Shown here: in pieces, positions 26,983-36,396 of the stretch
How the letters are laid out: each line of letters opens with the position of its first letter
Numbering within the stretch: position 1 is the stretch's first letter
From: Paratissierella segnis
GTDB lineage: Bacteria > Bacillota > Clostridia > Tissierellales > Tissierellaceae
Length of the DNA stretch: 64,000 nucleotides
Direction: 5' to 3'
Assembly: GCF_014385195.1 (NCBI RefSeq)
Contig: NZ_JACRTG010000018.1
Location: 186,001-250,000 of the forward strand
Position numbers and translations under genes: made by a program
Notes under the pieces: generated by a model
Told to the model about the DNA's origin: nothing
What the model saw: only the letters and a program-made list of their open reading frames with translations
The model's database searches: none

Positions 26983-27447
26983 ATGGAACTTGTAGTGGGC
27001 ATGGGAAAATATATTATATCCAACAAGGAAGATGATATTATTAGGACCTTTGCCTTGGCCTCATGTGTGGCGGTGACTGTTTACAGTGCGGAGAAAAAGG
27101 CGGCAGGTATGATTCATGTGGTACTTCCTTCATTGCTACACAGCAGGGATATCGTGGAACGTCCGGGGTATTTTGCCGTAACAGGTGTACCTCTTCTTAT
27201 AAATGCTATTTGCCAGAAATACGGTTGCTGCAAAGAAGAACTCTATATCCAGATGTTCGGCGGGGCGGATTCTATAAACGGTCAGGATGTATACAAAGTA
27301 GGTATGAAGAACATCCATGCTGTTAAGCTCTCATTGTTAAACATGGGATTGACGATTCAAAAAGCCGATTTGCGCGGGAATGAAAGCAGGAGTCTCGAAA
27401 TGAATGTGAAAACCGGAGTGGTTAAGGTTTTTCGCCAATCGATATAG
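26983..27447 (+). CDS. cheD: Receptor glutamine deamidase CheD
   Basis: Deamidates receptor glutamines, 154 residues. The Cys-His pair is visible as ASCVAVTVY with C28 and GMIHVVLP with H45, and GGAD lies near residue 90. In B. subtilis CheD works with CheC; no cheC is present here, so adaptation would lack the CheC/CheY~P feedback. It starts 5 bases after cheB and is the last gene of the G+C-richer block; the only likely terminator is a long-loop stem (27448-27509). Confidence 0.93.
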   Translation: MELVVGMGKYIISNKEDDIIRTFALASCVAVTVYSAEKKAAGMIHVVLPSLLHSRDIVERPGYFAVTGVPLLINAICQKYGCCKEELYIQMFGGADSINGQDVYKVGMKNIHAVKLSLLNMGLTIQKADLRGNESRSLEMNVKTGVVKVFRQSI

Positions 27448-27600
27448 CTTGAGTTCTACCTTACAATTGTGATTACAAATGCTGCTATCTTCAATGGTTT
27501 AAACTCAAGTTTCTTTATATAGACTTTTATAAAATAATAGTATATAATGATTATTAGAGTTTATAAGCCAAAAATGGATGTATCTGAAGGGGGAATTTTA

Positions 27601-28146
27601 ATGAATGCTATGACACAAGACAACTTAAGATCAGCTTTTGGTGGTGAAAGTCAAGCTCATATGAGGTATAGGATTTGGTCACAAAAAGCAGAGAAAGATG
27701 GTTTCCCAAATGTAGCAAGACTTTTTATGGCAACATCGGATGCCGAGCAAGTACATGCTACATTACATTTCAAAGCTTTAAAAGACATAAGCGGTGATTT
27801 TCCAGTGCTTTCAGGTGGTGTGTTTGGATTAGGAAGTACATCTGAAAACCTACAAGGCGGGATTGACGGAGAAATGTATGAAGTAACTCAAATGTACCCT
27901 GCATACATAGCGGTAGCTGAAATGCAAGGAGAAAAAGCTGCAATTCAAGCCATGAAATATGCAGTCCAAGCGGAACAAGTCCATGCAGACTTGTATACCA
28001 AAGCTAAAGAGTTGGTAGATGCTGGTAAAGATTTAGAAGCAGAGCATATATATATGTGTCCTGTATGTGGATTTATTTCATTAACCGGAGAAGAGGATAG
28101 ATGTCCTTTATGTAATGCTAAAAAAGAAATATTTAAAGTATATTAA
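27601..28146 (+). CDS. rbr: Rubrerythrin
   Basis: Peroxide-reducing non-haem iron protein of anaerobes, 181 residues. The diiron four-helix domain contains GESQAHMRY, DAEQVHATLHF, AEMQGEKAA and AEQVHADLY; the C-terminal rubredoxin-like domain holds CPVCGF and CPLC. I start at ATG 27601 (GGGGGA site), not at the upstream ATG 27547, because MNAMTQDNLRSAFGGESQAH is the usual N-terminus. It is a single-gene unit closed by a strong terminator. Confidence 0.95.
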   Translation: MNAMTQDNLRSAFGGESQAHMRYRIWSQKAEKDGFPNVARLFMATSDAEQVHATLHFKALKDISGDFPVLSGGVFGLGSTSENLQGGIDGEMYEVTQMYPAYIAVAEMQGEKAAIQAMKYAVQAEQVHADLYTKAKELVDAGKDLEAEHIYMCPVCGFISLTGEEDRCPLCNAKKEIFKVY

Positions 28147-28175
28147 TAAGACGCTAATTGGCGTCTTATTTTTTA
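28145..28175 (+). terminator. Terminator of rubrerythrin
   Basis: Ten-bp perfect stem AATAAGACGC (28145-28154) with its complement (28161-28170), 6-base loop, then a run of T. Confidence 0.88.
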
Positions 28176-28251
28176 GGAAAACAATTTCCTTTAAATAGGT
28201 TATAATGGATGTATTTTAAGCATATTAAGAGTAGAGGAGGGAAACTGGCAC

Positions 28252-28818
28252 ATGATTTTTGAAACCATTTTTTTATCCTTGTTTATAGGAAAAATAAAAA
28301 AGGGTAAAATCAAAAATATCGGTACTTTATATATTAGAGGCTGGCAGTTTATACTTCTTAGTTTCATTATCAATATAATCTCTTTATTAATAATTATTAA
28401 AACACAAAGCGATATTTCTATTTTTTTAGATACATACTTTTTTATTATTCATATTATAATATATTTATTATTAATAATTGGATTACTATTTAATTATAAG
28501 GAACAAGGTCTTTTTATTGTTTCTATAGGTACAATTTTAAACTTTTTACCTTTATTATTAAATAATGGGAAGATGCCTGTTTCCTCAAATGGGTTGCTTA
28601 AATCAAAATTATATGGGGAGCTTGTTCTATTGGAGAATAATCAAATATTGACCCATTCCTTGATGAATAATGATACAAAATTGAAATTATTATGTGATAT
28701 AATACCATTATCAAAACCTTATCCGTTTCCTAAGGTTATAAGCATTGGTGATATTTTAATAAGTATTGGAGTCTTTATATTATTATATAATTATATGACT
28801 ATAGAAAATAATAACTAA
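28252..28818 (+). CDS. DUF5317-like membrane protein
   Basis: Small integral membrane protein, 188 residues, very rich in Ile, Leu and Phe, with four or five hydrophobic segments. The motif GTILNFLPLLLNNGKMPVSS near residue 103-122 fits the DUF5317 family as I know it, whose function is unknown. It lies 15 bases upstream of ptsH and may share its transcript, but nothing ties it to the PTS. AGGAGG is about 10 bases before ATG 28252. A TATAAT at 28199 may be its -10. Confidence 0.65.
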   Translation: MIFETIFLSLFIGKIKKGKIKNIGTLYIRGWQFILLSFIINIISLLIIIKTQSDISIFLDTYFFIIHIIIYLLLIIGLLFNYKEQGLFIVSIGTILNFLPLLLNNGKMPVSSNGLLKSKLYGELVLLENNQILTHSLMNNDTKLKLLCDIIPLSKPYPFPKVISIGDILISIGVFILLYNYMTIENNN

Positions 28819-28833
28819 ATGGGAGGAATTTAA

Positions 28834-29094
28834 ATGATAAAAGAAGATGTTGTATTACAAAATGAAACAGGTTTACACGCAAGGCCAGCATCCATTTTTG
28901 TGAAGGAAGCATCAAAGTTCAAATCTGAAATTAAGTTATTTAAGGATGAAAAGGAGTATAACGCTAAAAGTATAATGGGGCTATTGAGCATGGGAGCAGC
29001 AAAAGGCGAGAAGATAACAATTCAGGCTAACGGAGAAGATGAAGAAACTGCCGTTAAAACGTTAGTTGAATTAGTAAATAATTTAAAAGACTAG
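28834..29094 (+). CDS. ptsH: Phosphocarrier protein HPr
   Basis: General PTS phosphocarrier, 86 residues. The active-site His is H15 (GLHARPA), and S46 (KSIMGLL) is the regulatory serine site used by HPr kinase in Firmicutes. It takes phosphate from enzyme I and gives it to EIIA domains, here including those for mannitol. Ten bases separate it from ptsI. Confidence 0.97.
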   Translation: MIKEDVVLQNETGLHARPASIFVKEASKFKSEIKLFKDEKEYNAKSIMGLLSMGAAKGEKITIQANGEDEETAVKTLVELVNNLKD

Positions 29095-29104
29095 GAGGGT
29101 TCAA

Positions 29105-30811
29105 ATGAAAGGCATAGGTACTTCTTCAGGTATTGGCATTGGAAAAGTATTCTTATTTAAAGAACCTGAATTAAAAATAATAAAAAAAGATATTGAAAAT
29201 CCGGGTTTAGAAATTCAAAGATTTGAAAATGCCTTAAAAGATACCAAAAAAGAGATAGACAAACTTCATGAATTGAGTCTAAAAAATATAGGTGAAAAGG
29301 AAGCAGAAATTTTTATTGCTCATAGCATGATGCTTGAAGATCCGGAATTTATTGCCGGGGTAAAAGACAAAATCGAAAATGAAAAATTAAACTCTGAATA
29401 TGCAGTGAATGAAGTAGTAAATTTTTATGTCTCATTATTTGAAGATATTGAAGATGAGTATTTAAAGGCCAGAGCTGTAGACTTACAAGATGTATCTAAA
29501 CGATTATTAAGAGTTTTGATGGGGATTAAATCCGCCGATCTCACTATAATAGATGAGAAATCAATTATAGTTGCAGAAGACTTAACTCCTTCTGATACAG
29601 CACAGATGAATAAAGATATGGTAGTCGGTATAGTAACGGAATTAGGAGGAAGAACCTCCCATACATCAATTATTGCAAGAACTTTAGAAATACCGGCTAT
29701 TTCAGGAGTTAAAGATGCAACAAAGACCCTAAAGCATGGGGACTATATAATTATAAATGGTGATAACGGGGAAATAATTATAAATCCTTCCTCGGATGAA
29801 ATAAAAAAATATGAAGAAAAAGCTATTGAACTTGCAGATTTTAGGAAAAAATTACTTACTATGAAGGATAGAGAGTCAATATCAAAAGACGGGCATAAAG
29901 TTGAAATAGCAGGAAATATAGGTACTCCAAAGGATATAGACAAAGTAATTGAAAATGGTGGCGAAGGAGTTGGACTTTACAGGACTGAGTTCCTTTATAT
30001 GGATAGAGATAGGTTACCCAGTGAAGAGGAACAATTTGAATTATATAAAATTGTTGCACAGAAATTAGGGACAAGACCATTGGTAATCAGAACTCTGGAC
30101 GTAGGCGGAGACAAAGAATTACCTTATCTAAGTCTACCAAAGGAAATGAATCCTTTCTTGGGGTATAGAGCTATCCGACTTTGTCTTGACAGACAAGACA
30201 TATTCAGAACCCAGCTCAGAGCAATATTAAGAGCAAGCAGCTTTGGAAATATCAAAATAATGTTCCCGATGATATCCAATATAAAAGAGATTAGAGATGC
30301 AAAGGCAATAATTGAGGAAGTAAAGGAAGAATTAAGGAAGGAAAATATACCATTTGATGAAGATATTGAAATAGGTATAATGGTAGAGATTCCTGCTGCA
30401 GCAATACATTCTAGGATATTTGCAAAGGAAGTAGATTTCTTTAGTATAGGAACCAATGATTTAATCCAATATACTTTGGCAGTAGATAGAGGTAATCAAG
30501 ATATTGCATATCTATACAACCAATACCATCCGGCAGTATTGAATCTTATTAGGATGACTATAGAAAACGGTCATAAAGAAGGCATATGGGTTGGAATGTG
30601 CGGTGAAGCAGCCGGAGATAAAAAGTTGTTGCCTGTGCTGTTAGCAATGGGACTTGATGAGTTCAGCATGAGCGCATCATCTATGTTAAGAGCCAGATAT
30701 GATTTACAGAACTATTCGAAAGAAGAAGTTCAAAAACATCTCGACACATTGTTAAGTTTACCAACAGCAGAAGATGTAGAAAAGTATATAGATGAAAATA
30801 TTATAAAATAA
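29105..30811 (+). CDS. ptsI: PTS enzyme I (phosphoenolpyruvate-protein phosphotransferase)
   Basis: First enzyme of the PTS, 568 residues. The phosphohistidine is H186 in GGRTSHTSIIA; the PEP-binding C-terminal barrel has FLYMDRDRLPSEEEQ, TLDVGGDKELPYL, MVEIPAAA and the catalytic Cys in GMCGEAAGD. It passes phosphate from PEP to HPr. It forms an operon with ptsH; a terminator follows, then the mannitol operon. Confidence 0.97.
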   Translation: MKGIGTSSGIGIGKVFLFKEPELKIIKKDIENPGLEIQRFENALKDTKKEIDKLHELSLKNIGEKEAEIFIAHSMMLEDPEFIAGVKDKIENEKLNSEYAVNEVVNFYVSLFEDIEDEYLKARAVDLQDVSKRLLRVLMGIKSADLTIIDEKSIIVAEDLTPSDTAQMNKDMVVGIVTELGGRTSHTSIIARTLEIPAISGVKDATKTLKHGDYIIINGDNGEIIINPSSDEIKKYEEKAIELADFRKKLLTMKDRESISKDGHKVEIAGNIGTPKDIDKVIENGGEGVGLYRTEFLYMDRDRLPSEEEQFELYKIVAQKLGTRPLVIRTLDVGGDKELPYLSLPKEMNPFLGYRAIRLCLDRQDIFRTQLRAILRASSFGNIKIMFPMISNIKEIRDAKAIIEEVKEELRKENIPFDEDIEIGIMVEIPAAAIHSRIFAKEVDFFSIGTNDLIQYTLAVDRGNQDIAYLYNQYHPAVLNLIRMTIENGHKEGIWVGMCGEAAGDKKLLPVLLAMGLDEFSMSASSMLRARYDLQNYSKEEVQKHLDTLLSLPTAEDVEKYIDENIIK

Positions 30812-30825
30812 TTATTAAAAGAGAA

Positions 30826-30862
30826 AGAGGAGATTCTTATATTAAGGAATCTCCTTTTTTAA
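30826..30862 (+). terminator. Terminator of ptsHI
   Basis: AGGAGATTC (30828-30836) pairs with GAATCTCCT (30847-30855) and a T-run follows. Confidence 0.82.
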
Positions 30863-30982
30863 CCCTTTATTACTAATATGTCTTAACAAAGAGGACAATT
30901 ATGTAATTTAATTTAGTTGTTTAATACTTGACCTTAGAATAAGATTATATTGAGAGAAATATTAAATATATAAGGGGGTTTT

Positions 30983-32392
30983 ATGATGGAAAGGGCAGAA
31001 GGTGGTTTTAAGGCAAAAGTTCAAAAATTCGGCTCTAATCTTAGCGGTATGGTTATGCCAAACATCGGTGCTTTTATTGCTTGGGGAATTATAACGGCTT
31101 TATTCATACCCACTGGCTGGATACCAAATGAAAAATTTGGTTCGTTGGTTGATCCAATGATAGGTTATTTACTTCCGCTATTGATTGCGTACACAGGAGG
31201 AAAAATAGTACACGGCGATAGAGGAGGGGTTGTTGGCGCTACAGCGACTATGGGTGTTATCGTAGGAGCATCAGTTCCTATGTTTCTGGGTGCCATGCTT
31301 GTAGGCCCACTAGGCGGATTTTTGATGAAAAAGATTGATAAAGTATTAGAGGGTAAGATAAAATCCGGGTTTGAAATGCTTGTAAACAACTTTTCAGCAG
31401 GAATTTTAGCAGCTGTACTTGCACTTATTTCCTATGTAATAATAGGTCCATTGGTCCTGGCATTGAATAATGTATTAGCAGCTGGAGTTGGAGCTATCAT
31501 AAACATGGGTATATTACCATTAGCTCATATATTTATAGAGCCTGCAAAAGTGCTGTTTTTAAACAATGCAATTAATCATGGAATACTGGGACCATTGGGT
31601 ATAGAGCAAGTTGCCGAGGCTGGGAAATCGATTTTATTCATGCTGGAGACAAATCCGGGACCTGGTCTTGGAATATTGCTTGCCTATATGTTGTTTGGGA
31701 AAGGAACATCAAAAAATACTGCTTACGGTTCAGCTATTATTCATTTTTTAGGTGGAATTCATGAAATTTACTTCCCATATATTTTGATGAAACCTTCATT
31801 AATACTTGCAGCAATGGCTGGTGGAGCTTCAGGTACATTGATATTTAGTATCTTTAAGTCAGGGCTTGTTGCTACTCCATCACCGGGGAGTATATTTGCA
31901 TATTTGGCTATGACTCCAAGGGGAGGATATATAGGAGTATTGCTGGGAGTTCTAGTGTCAACTATTGTATCTTTCTTGGTTGCATCAGCAATCTTAAAGG
32001 TAGCTAAAGAGCCTAATGATGATATTTCAACTGCTGTTAATAAAATGGAAGAAATGAAGGGCAAGAAGAGTTCAGTTTCTCATACATTGAGGGATGAAGA
32101 GAAATCATATAAAAATGTTAAAAAGATAATATTTGCATGTGATGCTGGAATGGGCTCAAGTGCTATGGGAGCTTCATTATTAAGGAAAAAGATTACTGAA
32201 GCAGGTTTGGATGTTGAAGTCATTAATAAATCAATAAACGATATTCCGGATGATGCAGATATTATTATCACCCATAAGGATCTGACTCAAAGGGCAAGGG
32301 CAAAGAATAATAATGCTATCCATTTATCAGTTGATAATTTCCTTGGAAGTCCGGTTTATGATGAGATAGTTGAAAAGCTGACTAAGAATTAG
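30983..32392 (+). CDS. mtlA: PTS mannitol-specific EIICB
   Basis: Mannitol permease, 469 residues. The IIC membrane domain fills about the first 345 residues, with MVMPNIGAFIAWG near the N-terminus, and the IIB domain has phosphocysteine C386 in ACDAGMGSSAMG. The IIA function is on a separate protein (34613-35041), as in many Firmicutes. It imports mannitol as mannitol 1-phosphate. First gene of mtlA-mtlR-mtlF-mtlD. Confidence 0.96.
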   Translation: MMERAEGGFKAKVQKFGSNLSGMVMPNIGAFIAWGIITALFIPTGWIPNEKFGSLVDPMIGYLLPLLIAYTGGKIVHGDRGGVVGATATMGVIVGASVPMFLGAMLVGPLGGFLMKKIDKVLEGKIKSGFEMLVNNFSAGILAAVLALISYVIIGPLVLALNNVLAAGVGAIINMGILPLAHIFIEPAKVLFLNNAINHGILGPLGIEQVAEAGKSILFMLETNPGPGLGILLAYMLFGKGTSKNTAYGSAIIHFLGGIHEIYFPYILMKPSLILAAMAGGASGTLIFSIFKSGLVATPSPGSIFAYLAMTPRGGYIGVLLGVLVSTIVSFLVASAILKVAKEPNDDISTAVNKMEEMKGKKSSVSHTLRDEEKSYKNVKKIIFACDAGMGSSAMGASLLRKKITEAGLDVEVINKSINDIPDDADIIITHKDLTQRARAKNNNAIHLSVDNFLGSPVYDEIVEKLTKN

Positions 32393-32399
32393 ATTCTTT

Positions 32400-32532
32400 T
32401 ATAAAGACCCGAAAGATGACCCAAAAAGTGGAGACCCTTCGAAAGCAGTGCTTATACTGTCCGTCTCACCCTTAGACTACAAAGGGTACACGGCAGGACG
32501 ACCCAAGGGTCGATTGTGAATTGTGAATTGAA
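32400..32532 (+). repeat. Intergenic element ending in GAATTGTG heptamers
   Basis: Between mtlA and mtlR lies a G+C-richer noncoding stretch with several short inverted matches (GACCCTT/AAGGGTC, GTCTCACCC). It ends in GATTGTG AATTGTG AATTGAA at 32512-32532, directly before the mtlR ribosome site. The block beginning AAGACCCGAAAG resembles 58881-58897, which also precedes AATTGTG heptamers. Confidence 0.5.
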
Positions 32533-32549
32533 TAAAGGGGTGCTGTGAA

Positions 32550-34610
32550 ATGTATTTAACCAACAGGGAAAAATCTATATTGGAAATACTGTTACGTTCC
32601 CAGCACCTCTTTATGCCTATTAAGGATATATCAAAGGTATTGGGAGTCAGTATAAAAACTATTCAGAGAGAATTAAAAAATGTTGAATTAACATTAAAAA
32701 AATTTGGCTTAGATTTAGAGAGAGCTACCGGTAAGGGGATAAGAATAAATGGCAGTGACAAAGATGTTGAAAGATTCAAGAGCTTATTAAATAATGTGCA
32801 TAATTATGAATTAAATCAAGAGGAACGGGTTATCATCATATTTTATAGATTGATGACCAGTAAATATCCACTTAAAGTAAACAATCTTTCTAAGGAATTG
32901 TCCATATCAAACACTACTATAATTCAAGATTTGACTTTTTTTGAAGAGAAAATTTTACAATTACCAATCAAACTAATCAGAAAGCGAGGCTATGGTATTG
33001 AACTAGTTGGGAGGGAAAGGGATAAGCGGTTATCATTTATCAATTTGCTGATGACCAGAATCGAGAAAAGCTCTCTCTATTCCTTGAAAGATGATGAATT
33101 TGTATTCTTTAATGAAAATGACAAAGTATTGGAGATTATGGATAGTAAATTGATTTTAACAATAGAAAGAATTTTGGAGAAAGCATTGCCAAATTTACCA
33201 TTTGTACTTACCGATTACTCAAAATTGGAAATATTACTGTACCTATCTCTTTCGGTAAAAAGAATACAGATGAATAATTATATAAAACAAGAACCAACAA
33301 AAGATTCTGCACTTTATCCTGAATACAAAACTTCATTTATTATCCACAATTATATATCCCAATTAATATCTATGGATATTCCTAAGGGAGAAGTAAGTTT
33401 TTTTGCCGAATATCTTAAGGGCTCCAAGAGAATTGGACAATTTGACATAAATGAAAAATTGGATATAAATTTACTTGCAATGGAGCTAATTGATCTTATT
33501 TCTAAACATACCGGGTACCAATTTAAACAGGATAAAAGGTTTATGGACGGACTTATATCTCATTTAGAACCCTTATTCAACAGAGTTAAAAATGGAATTT
33601 TTGTATATAACCCTATAAAGGATGAAATAAAAAAAGACTATTTTATATTATTTAATGTATTGGAAGGCATATTAAAATACAAATTTCCCAATCTGAACTT
33701 TAGCGAAGATGAGATTGGATTTTTGACTATACACTTTGCCTCGGCAATTCCAACATTGAAACAAATGCCTAAGATATCAACATTGGTTGTTTGCACAAAT
33801 GGAATTGGGGCATCCAGAATGTTATCTAAAAGATTATTGGATAATTTTCCTCAGCTTTCAATAATTGAAGAGAGTTCAATAAAAGAATTATCCAAGCAAG
33901 ACGTAGATAATTTTGATATTATAATTTCTACCGTAGGGATATATAATGCCAATTTTGATTATATTCTTGTAAATCCAATGCTTGGAGCTGAAGATATAAT
34001 CAGCATTGAAAATGTTATAAATAATAAGCTCATTAATGTGACTAAAGAAAATATTAAGATTACCAATGAAGAATCTACAAATTTGTTAGAAAAAGTTGAT
34101 TTTATTGATTCGATGAATTCAACTATAAATCAAATATTAAAGGGATTTGAACTAAAAAAGATATCAACTGATACATTGGAAGGTGTGTTGGATATTATAG
34201 AGGAGGATCTAAAAGAAAATTCAATTTGCAATGAAGGACAGATCAAAAGCTTAATATTGGAAAAAGAAAGCAATATTGGAAGCGGAATCCCGGATTCAGA
34301 TTTAGTGCTTCTTCACTGTAGGAGTGACAATATATATCAAACAGTATTTAAAATCTATAGAAATGATAAAGAGATTCAAGTAAAAGGTATGGATTCAAAT
34401 TTGCAGAATGTGAAAACGTTTTTGTTCCTAATAACTGAAGAAAATTTAAACAAATATCAACTGGATATCATAAGCAGCATTAGCATAAGCCTTTTGGAGT
34501 CCGGAAATATCAATACCTTTTCAAATTCTTCTAAGGATGAAATAGATAAATTGTTAGAGAATATATTGAATTTAACATACATTGAGTTATTAAACAATAT
34601 AAGGGGGTAG
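32550..34610 (+). CDS. mtlR: BglG-family PTS-controlled regulator, MtlR type
   Basis: Mannitol operon activator, 686 residues. Domain order: two N-terminal helix-turn-helix segments (ISKVLGVSIKTIQRELKNVE near 24-43), two PRD domains across about 190-400, an EIIB-like domain with Cys in VVCTNGIGASRML near 414, and a C-terminal EIIA-like domain with LVLLHCRSDN. PRD histidines would be phosphorylated by HPr and the EIIB/EIIA sites by the mannitol PTS. It lies between mtlA and mtlF. Confidence 0.92.
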   Translation: MYLTNREKSILEILLRSQHLFMPIKDISKVLGVSIKTIQRELKNVELTLKKFGLDLERATGKGIRINGSDKDVERFKSLLNNVHNYELNQEERVIIIFYRLMTSKYPLKVNNLSKELSISNTTIIQDLTFFEEKILQLPIKLIRKRGYGIELVGRERDKRLSFINLLMTRIEKSSLYSLKDDEFVFFNENDKVLEIMDSKLILTIERILEKALPNLPFVLTDYSKLEILLYLSLSVKRIQMNNYIKQEPTKDSALYPEYKTSFIIHNYISQLISMDIPKGEVSFFAEYLKGSKRIGQFDINEKLDINLLAMELIDLISKHTGYQFKQDKRFMDGLISHLEPLFNRVKNGIFVYNPIKDEIKKDYFILFNVLEGILKYKFPNLNFSEDEIGFLTIHFASAIPTLKQMPKISTLVVCTNGIGASRMLSKRLLDNFPQLSIIEESSIKELSKQDVDNFDIIISTVGIYNANFDYILVNPMLGAEDIISIENVINNKLINVTKENIKITNEESTNLLEKVDFIDSMNSTINQILKGFELKKISTDTLEGVLDIIEEDLKENSICNEGQIKSLILEKESNIGSGIPDSDLVLLHCRSDNIYQTVFKIYRNDKEIQVKGMDSNLQNVKTFLFLITEENLNKYQLDIISSISISLLESGNINTFSNSSKDEIDKLLENILNLTYIELLNNIRG

Positions 34611-34612
34611 TT

Positions 34613-35041
34613 ATGTTGCTGCGAGAAGGAAACATTTTATTGAATCAACATTTTAACAGTAAAGATGAAGCAATTAAAAAAGTAGGGGAACTATTAGTAA
34701 GTGGCAATTATGTCAAAGAAGCTTATATAGAAAAAATGTTAGAAAGAGAAAATATAAGTACAACTTATATAGGCAACAATATAGCTATTCCTCATGGCAC
34801 AAGCGGGTCTCAAAATGAAATTCTTAAATCGGGAATTAGTATCGTTCAAATACCTGAAGGAGTAAGCTTCGGCGATGATGTAGCGAAAGTAGTAATAGGT
34901 ATTGCAGGTAAGGGCAATACCCACTTAGGGTTGCTTTCAAATATCGCTGTTATTTGTTCCGATATGGAAAATGTAGATAAAATCGTTAACGCAAAAACAA
35001 AACAGGAAATATTGAAATTGTTTGGAGCGATGGATTTATGA
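34613..35041 (+). CDS. mtlF: PTS mannitol-specific EIIA
   Basis: Phosphocarrier of the mannitol PTS, 142 residues, cytoplasmic. The phosphohistidine is H61 in IAIPHGT; the second conserved stretch is GIAGKGNTHLGLLSNIA. It receives phosphate from HPr and hands it to C386 of MtlA. It starts 2 bases after mtlR and overlaps mtlD by 4 bases (ATGA). Confidence 0.95.
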   Translation: MLLREGNILLNQHFNSKDEAIKKVGELLVSGNYVKEAYIEKMLERENISTTYIGNNIAIPHGTSGSQNEILKSGISIVQIPEGVSFGDDVAKVVIGIAGKGNTHLGLLSNIAVICSDMENVDKIVNAKTKQEILKLFGAMDL

Positions 35042-36210
35042 AAGCATTGATCTTCGGAGCGGGTAATATAGGAAGGGGATTTATAGGGCAGATTCTAAAA
35101 GTTAATTGCTATGATCTAATATTTGCAGACATAAGCGATAAGATAATCGATGAAATAAATCTTAAAAGAGAATATAATGTATATTTTGCAAGTAACGATG
35201 AAAAATCCATTAGAATATCGGATGTAATTGGTATTCACAATTTAAAAGATATGGAAAGATTAAAAGAAGCTATTCGGATAGCTGACTTAATTACAACATC
35301 AGTTGGACCAAATATTTTGCCCATAATAGCCAAAACCATATCAGATGGAATTAAAGAAAGACTTAGTAAAGAAAATATAGAATTTTTCAACATAATGGCA
35401 TGTGAAAATGCAATAGGTGCCACAGATACTTTAAAGAAAAATCTATATTTGCATTTAGACGAGGAAGAAAAGGTAAAAGCAGAAAAATATATAGGCTTTC
35501 CGAATTCAGCAGTAGATAGAATTGTACCTATTCAAAAGAATGAGAATATACTTGATGTAACAGTAGAGCCATATCATGAATGGGTAGTAGAAGCCGATAA
35601 ATTTAGAGGAAATTTTAAACCTATAAAAGGGGTGGAGTATAAAAAGGACTTAAAGCCCTATATAGAAAGGAAGCTATTTACAGTAAATACAGGACATGCA
35701 ACCACAGCATATATAGGAAACGCATTTGGATACAAAACAATAATAGAAGCAATGGATGATGAAAAGATAGAAGAAATGGTACTAGGAGTTTTAAAAGAAA
35801 CATCAGAATATTTAATAGAGAGTTTTAAATTTGGAGAAGAAGAACAAAGAAAATATGTAGATACCATAATAAATAGATTTAAAAATCCTCATATATCAGA
35901 TGACATAATAAGAGTAGCAAGGGCACCAATAAGAAAGATATCAGCAAATGAAAGATTTATATATCCAGCACAACAATTGATTAAAATGGGAAAAATACCA
36001 TATAATTTAGCAAAAGCAATATCATATATATTAAAATATATAAATCCGGAGGATAAAGAAAGCATAGAACTCAATGATTACCTTAAAGAAAACAATATAT
36101 CAAAGACTTTGAAGAAATACTCCGGATTAGAAGAAGACTCAATATTGACAGAACTGGTCGAAGAAAGCTACTATAATTTAGAAAAATCCCCATCTAACAT
36201 ACGAATGTAA
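35038..36210 (+). CDS. mtlD: Mannitol-1-phosphate 5-dehydrogenase
   Basis: Oxidises mannitol 1-phosphate to fructose 6-phosphate with NAD, 390 residues. It has an N-terminal Rossmann GAGNIGRGFIG (7-17), the FPNSAVDRIVP block, and the catalytic Lys in RKLFTVNTGHA. The C-terminal tail KSPSNIRM is odd: its codons are the left arm of a sequence that at 52515-52546 forms a terminator, where the same frame stops (ATA TGA). Here TGA has become CGA, adding two residues. This suggests the gene end was disturbed by insertion of the following island. Confidence 0.94.
   Translation: MKALIFGAGNIGRGFIGQILKVNCYDLIFADISDKIIDEINLKREYNVYFASNDEKSIRISDVIGIHNLKDMERLKEAIRIADLITTSVGPNILPIIAKTISDGIKERLSKENIEFFNIMACENAIGATDTLKKNLYLHLDEEEKVKAEKYIGFPNSAVDRIVPIQKNENILDVTVEPYHEWVVEADKFRGNFKPIKGVEYKKDLKPYIERKLFTVNTGHATTAYIGNAFGYKTIIEAMDDEKIEEMVLGVLKETSEYLIESFKFGEEEQRKYVDTIINRFKNPHISDDIIRVARAPIRKISANERFIYPAQQLIKMGKIPYNLAKAISYILKYINPEDKESIELNDYLKENNISKTLKKYSGLEEDSILTELVEESYYNLEKSPSNIRM
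36183..36206 (+). repeat. Left copy of a 24-bp direct repeat (island end)
   Basis: AAAATCCCCATCTAACATA (36183-36201) is identical to 52509-52527 and, after one mismatch, GAAT also matches. This copy is in the 3' end of mtlD; the other is in a terminator 16.3 kb away. Confidence 0.7.
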
Positions 36211-36284
36211 TTAATAATAAAACCTCATGTAATTTTTAAAATAGAACCTATAAAATGGACAGTAAAAAATAACCGCTTTTTTAT

Positions 36285-36304
36285 GAGACCACTGAAAAAT
36301 ATTA
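36285..36304 (+). mobile_element. IS end sequence beside the transposase remnant
   Basis: GAGACCACTGAAAAATATTA matches the arm of the 37-bp palindrome at 14485-14521 and lies 93 bases outside the IS1182-like transposase remnant, where its downstream end should be. A CTTTTTTAT run precedes it, like the CTTTTATGA beside the other copy. Confidence 0.55.
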
Positions 36305-36396
36305 GATTGTTTTCTAGACTTATAATCTAAGTAATAAAAATTAAATCGAACTAGTGATATTTTTCTTCACTAGTTCGGTTTTTGGAATATATCATA

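Noticed and set aside
30925..30955. TTGACC followed by TATATT as a promoter for mtlA.
   Set aside because: The spacing is only about 12 bases, too short for a sigma-A promoter; the true site is not clear.
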